Positions 30,054 through 34,351 of a DNA stretch of 34,351 nt are shown here, piece by piece. Position 1 is the stretch's first letter. Each line of letters opens with the position of its first letter. The translations under genes and the position numbers were made by a program. Source of the DNA: Beroe ovata (lineage: Eukaryota; Ctenophora; Nuda; Beroida; Beroidae). The stretch lies in the NCBI GenBank assembly GCA_946803715.1, contig CAMPET010000040.1, positions 364,696-399,046 of the forward strand, read 5' to 3'. Below the pieces are notes generated by a model. It had not been told where the DNA came from and made no database searches. It saw only the letters and a program-made list of their open reading frames with translations.

Positions 30054-31787
30054 TCAGCGTTTCCTTGATTTTCCCCGACGACTGATACCTGAAAAAAGGA
30101 AAATCCTCAACTCATTATTATCACGCCAGCACGGGCACAAATAAAACCAAATCACGCCGGTTGTACTTCATAGCACATACAAATCACGCCGACTAACCAG
30201 TTTTGTGAACATCGTCAATGTACTCCATTCCACTGGTGTCGCCGCTCCCAGTTGAGGATAAGTCTCCATTATTCCTGTTTACAACACTGTGGTACACCTG
30301 AGGGGGCAGCCTTGACACAACAATTTGACACAACAAGTGGTCCATTTGCAATTGACACCAAATTTGACACCGTAACAGACAACTCAACATAAGACTCAAC
30401 CAATCTACACTAAATCTACACTAAATTTACACTTAATCACGGTTACTGTGAACGTAGCACCTTAACATGACACCATTTTGGTTGACATCATTTTGGTTGA
30501 CACCATTTTGGTTGACACCAATATACCTGAGTGAAAACGGGAACAAGAGTAGCATGGTTCGCAGCCAGTACCATCGACAGCACTATTACTGCCACTGCAG
30601 TGAAACTTGCACGAGTTACTGAAACAAAACCTCGATCTTAGGCGGGAACTATTATAATGGTTTGGGTCACTTGTTCATTATTGCCTTCTCCATTAAAGCA
30701 ATGTTAAGATAGAAATTTCGGTAGTCATCTTTTGTACGAACTCAAATACATTAAGAGACAAAAATTCGTTTGTTTCACATCGTTTTACCTTGTTCTTGCG
30801 GAATGTTCTTTCGAGTTGGATTGAACGACGTTTCGATGTGTTGAAAAGGACCTTCAGATTTAATCTTGATGTCGGGTATCTTGAACTGAAATCGGAATTT
30901 ATCCAGGTATGTTCAATCGAGGTGCATGTGGAGCAATTTCATGTTTAGGCTTGGGGAAATCATAGGTACCAACATTGAACATAGATGGTGAGAGTGTTGA
31001 TTCCAACTTCAGCGTGTAAACATGCGCCAGATTCATTTCTGGGAAGATGAACAGTCGACTTTGGTCAAGAGGGGAGGAGTGAATCTTCTTTCCTGTTTCT
31101 TTTGAGTCGTCAACCAAAATTACCTGAAAGTCAGTTTTTGCGTGCTGAATGTAGGAACGCGCGAAGATATTCAAGACATTCTTTGCAATCGCGCACGCAC
31201 GCGCGCGAACCTCGCCGCGCGATTGATGGGTCATTATTGAGGACATTCCTCACCGCGCGTTACGTAAACGCCATTTCAGGCTAGGACCGAATTAGATGTC
31301 TCATTTGCCACACCGCTTCCACTTGTACTACCCAATATCAAAGATAGGGCTACTCCCCATCTTCGAATGAATATGATAATCTCTTCAAACAAATTCAGGC
31401 AAGCGGGGGCATAGTTTGATTTACCTTTGTAGACTGAATGAATTCATCAGGAATCTCGATGAAACCCGTGATGTCAAAAGTCGTCGGTTCGTGGAAAATG
31501 ATGAAATCCACACCGTGAATATCCTCCTCCTCCGACACCTACGAGAGAAAGAAAAACGATGGAAAAGAAGTGTTACATATGAAGTATCGACAGTTATAGA
31601 TAGCGATATTGTTATTGTAAAAACACCGCCCACGAGTACCCGAGGATTCAGTGGTTACTCGCACGAACCGTTATGAGTTTCGTCGGTGGTCCCCCTCGAA
31701 TGACACCGTCTGTTCTGTCGGCTCTCACGGATACGGTGATCGGGCAGCGGGGTGAGAGTCCTCGTATGCGGTATTCGCCCTCATGAC
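30054..31787 (-). CDS. NOMO1: NOMO (nodal modulator / BOS complex subunit), C-terminal part
   Basis: Nine exons: 31669-31787, 31425-31538, 30974-31123, 30885-30789, 30527-30618, 30198-30297 and 30054-30088 are the seven I can place with matching phase (count the listed ranges; no others were found). They give about 235 aa of C-terminus. Family matches: EGEYRIRGLSPRCP (beta-sandwich repeat), DIHGVDFIIFHEPTTFDITG, LFIFPEMN..YTLKLESTL, SFNPTRKNIPQEQ (human FNPTRKLPEQ), one membrane span ASFTAVAVIVLSMVLAA and a basic tail GISRRGKSRKR. NOMO is an ER type I membrane protein of the multipass translocon with a luminal stack of Ig-like repeats. Two donors are non-consensus (31669|gttcgt and 30974|gttggt) but are required for frame. 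Upstream exons are not seen. Confidence 0.85.
30296..30526. repeat. cluster of TTGACACCA-type motifs in a NOMO intron
   Basis: At least seven close variants of TTGACACCA lie between 30312 and 30520. They include a near-tandem array TTTTGG-TTGACACCA with a period of about 16 bp at 30466-30520. The last copy begins six bases into the intron after the donor at 30527. Confidence 0.8.
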
Positions 31788-32673
31788 CTGAAAATATATG
31801 GGTCTCAAGTGCTTCCTTTCTTACTAGGGTGGTTCAAAAACCATATTTCCTCAATAACACCCACAAATATAACATCAGAGTTTTCTTGGGCCGATTGTCG
31901 ATCGTTTGACCCACCCATAAAACCACACCCTGTTTCTTGGGTTTAGTAGGAGTATCAAAGTAACAAAGTAATACTTCATTTTTCTTGGATACTTTTATGG
32001 ATAGCCATTAGATTCTCCGACCACAGTAAAGATCCCAATCAGAATTTTTTGGTGCATAGTTCCAAACAAAAGGGAGATTTGGCTCGGTCGGGAGCTCTTT
32101 AACAGGGGGGATGCAACGTGCATTAATGTGCATTAATGTCAATGTCAGTTTTGGGATTTTTCCAAATACTGACATTAATGCACGTTGCACCCCCCCCCCC
32201 TTTAACATCCCAAGAACGATGACTGACTTGCATTGCGAATAGGCACTGATTTAATGGAGGTGACTCTAGCTTCTTGCACGAGGATTGACAGTTATGGGAC
32301 ATATGATTGGTGGATGTCAGGGAATTGTCATTGCTATGACCCGCAATTTGTATGCAAAAACAATGACAAAAGGATCGATCCATAGGATCAAAGTGATAGC
32401 GCTTCCAAGAACTGACAATTCACTGAAACTGGTAATTACACCCCCTCTGGTAATTACACTACCCCTCTCTCCATCCCCCTGCAGGTGATACCAATAACAT
32501 GCAATATGAGAGAGCTATTTGTCATCCACAAAAACAGCTGCTATTCATTATTCTACCAGCAGCAAATGCGTTTTTAATACACACACTACTACAACTCCTT
32601 CGGAGTTAAAGCTGTCCGTATCAAAGGTAAGGCAGTAATAGACCGGGAAAATTCTGCGCTTGGTAATTGCTTA
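31788..32673. other. no exon seen; contains an inverted repeat
   Basis: NOMO needs further exons upstream (a phase-1 donor), but no family-like segment was found here on the minus strand. One open stretch ending CCTA|gtaaga (donor at about 31825) has the right phase, but its translation does not resemble NOMO. Confidence 0.5.
32096..32212. repeat. inverted-repeat element with C/G-run ends
   Basis: The left arm, TTTAACAGGGGGGATGCAAC then GTGCATTAATG, is mirrored by the right arm, CATTAATGCACGTTGCAC then a C10 run and TTTAACA. A ~35-bp loop separates the arms. Near-identical arms flanked by TTTAACA suggest a small MITE-like element. Confidence 0.75.
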
Positions 32674-32886
32674 ATGGGTCAACAAGGTTCCAGTGGCGCA
32701 CTCTTTAAATCCACTCAACAAAGAAGCTCAGCCGCACGAGTAGCCATTGGCCAGTTCGCAGAGGCAAATTACCGTATTTCACAGAAATTGAACAAAAGAA
32801 ATGCCATTATGAGACAGCATCTAAATATAGAAGCCCGAAGAAAGCAAGCTGTCAGACTCATGATCGCTTACTCTGCGTCGAAGTGA
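32674..32886 (+). CDS. doubtful small basic protein ORF
   Basis: 70 codons, ATG to TGA. Composition is coding-like: an Arg/Lys/Gln/Ala-rich helical segment (ISQKLNKRNAIMRQHLNIEA). No signal peptide, domain or splice evidence. It could be an exon of an unseen gene or chance. Confidence 0.3.
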   Translation: MGQQGSSGALFKSTQQRSSAARVAIGQFAEANYRISQKLNKRNAIMRQHLNIEARRKQAVRLMIAYSASK

Positions 32887-32903
32887 GAGCAATAAGGCGT
32901 CCA

Positions 32904-32957
32904 TCCCTCCCCCTTCTTATTTTTACCGATCCTCCCCCTCATTTTTACCGATCCTCC
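32904..32957. repeat. short pyrimidine-rich tandem repeat
   Basis: Two copies of CTCCCCCT(TCTT)ATTTTTACCGATCCTCC between the small ORF and the promoter region of the secreted repeat protein. Confidence 0.7.
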
Positions 32958-33147
32958 CATATTTAAACGGATCTGAGTTCCGCCAAGATTCGATTTCCCA
33001 CCACGGAAGTTGAACTTTAATTCGGCTTATCTTTCAACACTGCTAACTTGATACCTACGTTTTGGGTGTTTTCAATAGACAATTTCTTCATTAGGGGCGT
33101 CATTTGATCTCATTTTTGGAAGAGCGTAACGCTGGATTATCAAAGGA

Positions 33148-34351
33148 ATGAGAAAATACATCATTTTCATCTCCCTGCTCGTTATCGTTCAAACGAAATG
33201 GATCGGCCAGGACGACTTTAGTATCGCATACAAACACTTCGACAGAGACACAATGGTTATCCAAGTAAAGTTTGAGGTCACCAATGAGGATCAACTGAAA
33301 GCAGAAGTCAAACCCGAGGATCGTATCGATGTATCTATAACTCACTATTTTCTCTCTCTCGGCACGCTGATTGCAACTGGCCGGCTGAAGATAAAACACT
33401 ATGTAGATCCCAATCAACCAAGCGAGCTTGAGCTCAAAAATTTTGTCGAGGGCTGCAGTTTTTCTGTTAGCAGCTTTTTGGAAGGATTCACTTCCGGCAT
33501 TGTTTCACTGGATCTAACAGCAACCTATGTGGCAACAGCCAATGGAAAAAGAGCTGATTTGACCGGCTACAATTGTCAAGATTGGGATACAAATCTATAC
33601 GCTATGTCTATAACCCTCGGTAGCGAATACCTCAAAGACGTCGTATTCGTGCAATACCGTGTTCTCAACATTACAAGTAAGTAATGGGCAGTAATGTTGC
33701 TATTTTGAAGTTTTTTCTTTTCCTCTTGAAACGGTGTTCCTTGAAGATTCTTGCGTTGTTTGATCATACATTATCCCATTATGAACTGTAGTAATTGGTG
33801 ATATCAAATACCTTCTTAATTCTCATAGGTGTCTGGCAACCGACAGAAAAAACCGAAGCGAGCGCCCTAATTTGGAACTTCAACCCGTATAACACAGTTT
33901 TTCAAGTTAGATTTGAAAACAACTACGGAGTGGGTGCGACGGATGCTTACACTGAAGTAATTTTCAGGCTTTATGATGATAATTCGAGTCAAAAAGGATA
34001 TATATCCCTAACGTATTACATTATATACCCACCTCCCACTGGTAAAAAAGAATTTATCCGGTTTTGGGTTCACTCTGCCTGTAAGGATGACAGTTTACGA
34101 GCCAATATTGTCAATGGAGTTGTAAGCCTTGAAATATCGACAAGTTATTTTGCAACGGTCAATGGATGGAAGGCTGACTTTTCTTCCTGCAATGAGATCC
34201 ATGATGAGTGGATTGGAAATCTCCCATACATGAAAACATACAAGACATACCAGTATAACAGCATACCCCAGCTCATTGTTCACAGCCGGACCTTGCAGAA
34301 AGAAGGTAGTATTTGTTCTGACAATATTCACTGTAGAAAGCCAAATGGAGG
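33148..34351 (+). CDS. secreted protein of exon-encoded ~175-residue repeats, 3' partial
   Basis: Exon 1 is 33148-33676 (ATG to ACAA|gtaagt, phase 1); exon 2 starts at 33829 and stays open to the window end, with a possible donor at 34304. Residues 1-16 or so are a signal peptide (MRKYIIFISLLVIVQT). Exon 1 and exon 2 each encode one copy of a homologous unit: MVIQVKFEVTN aligns with TVFQVRFENN, GIVSLDLTATYVATANGKRA with GVVSLEISTSYFATVNGWKA, and FVEGC...GYNC with WVHSAC...SSCN. Each unit therefore keeps two cysteines at matching places, probably a disulfide, in a beta-rich fold. The family is not recognised; more repeats may follow beyond the window. Confidence 0.75.

Noticed and set aside
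1-34351. CRISPR arrays, rRNA, prophage or bacterial operons
   Set aside because: None seen; introns and animal gene families throughout argue against prokaryotic content.

Overview
The window is nuclear DNA from an invertebrate animal with a compact, intron-rich genome. Most introns are 50-700 bp with ordinary GT-AG ends, and neighbouring genes are often a few hundred bases apart. Identifiable products are typical of metazoans: the ciliary protein CFAP96, a vaccinia-related kinase (VRK), the ER protein NOMO, and a secreted VWD-C8 protein. The lineage cannot be fixed from sequence alone. Gene models below were built by hand by chaining exons whose splice phases agree.

Layout: 1-1283 (+) last five exons of CFAP96. 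2245-8473 (-) a Gly/Ser-rich basic protein gene plus the last exon of a membrane-anchored protein, present twice as a ~3.1 kb direct repeat broken by single Ns. 8.5-14.7 kb mostly non-coding, with two candidate exons (11.5 and 12.1 kb) and a second N-split direct repeat (13.06-14.74 kb). 14.7-17.9 kb no convincing gene. 18148-19064 (+) a small four-pass membrane protein behind a cluster of E-boxes. 19549-22171 (-) a complete secreted VWD-C8 protein, convergent with it. 22626-23513 (-) an intronless Ser/Pro-rich protein. 24960-29731 (-) a 17-exon VRK-family kinase with a long basic N-terminal extension. 30054-31787 (-) the 3' end of NOMO, whose upstream exons were not found. 32674-32886 (+) a doubtful small ORF. 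33148 to the window end (+) a secreted protein built of exon-encoded repeats.

Main points: (1) the two direct repeats have their internal junction exactly at an N, and the first copy pair splits one gene so that neither copy is complete. This looks like two haplotypes placed in tandem by the assembler rather than real duplication. (2) The VRK carries about 345 basic, disordered residues before the kinase and ends right after it, the reverse of VRK1, yet keeps its catalytic residues. (3) NOMO is clear at its C-terminus but roughly 900-1000 residues are unaccounted for, with an opposite-strand gene where they should be. (4) The nonamer TTGACACCA/TGGTGTCAA recurs throughout the introns, several times within about 15 nt of a splice site. 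(5) RFX X-box-like sites sit above the Gly/Ser-rich gene next to CFAP96, hinting at ciliary expression.
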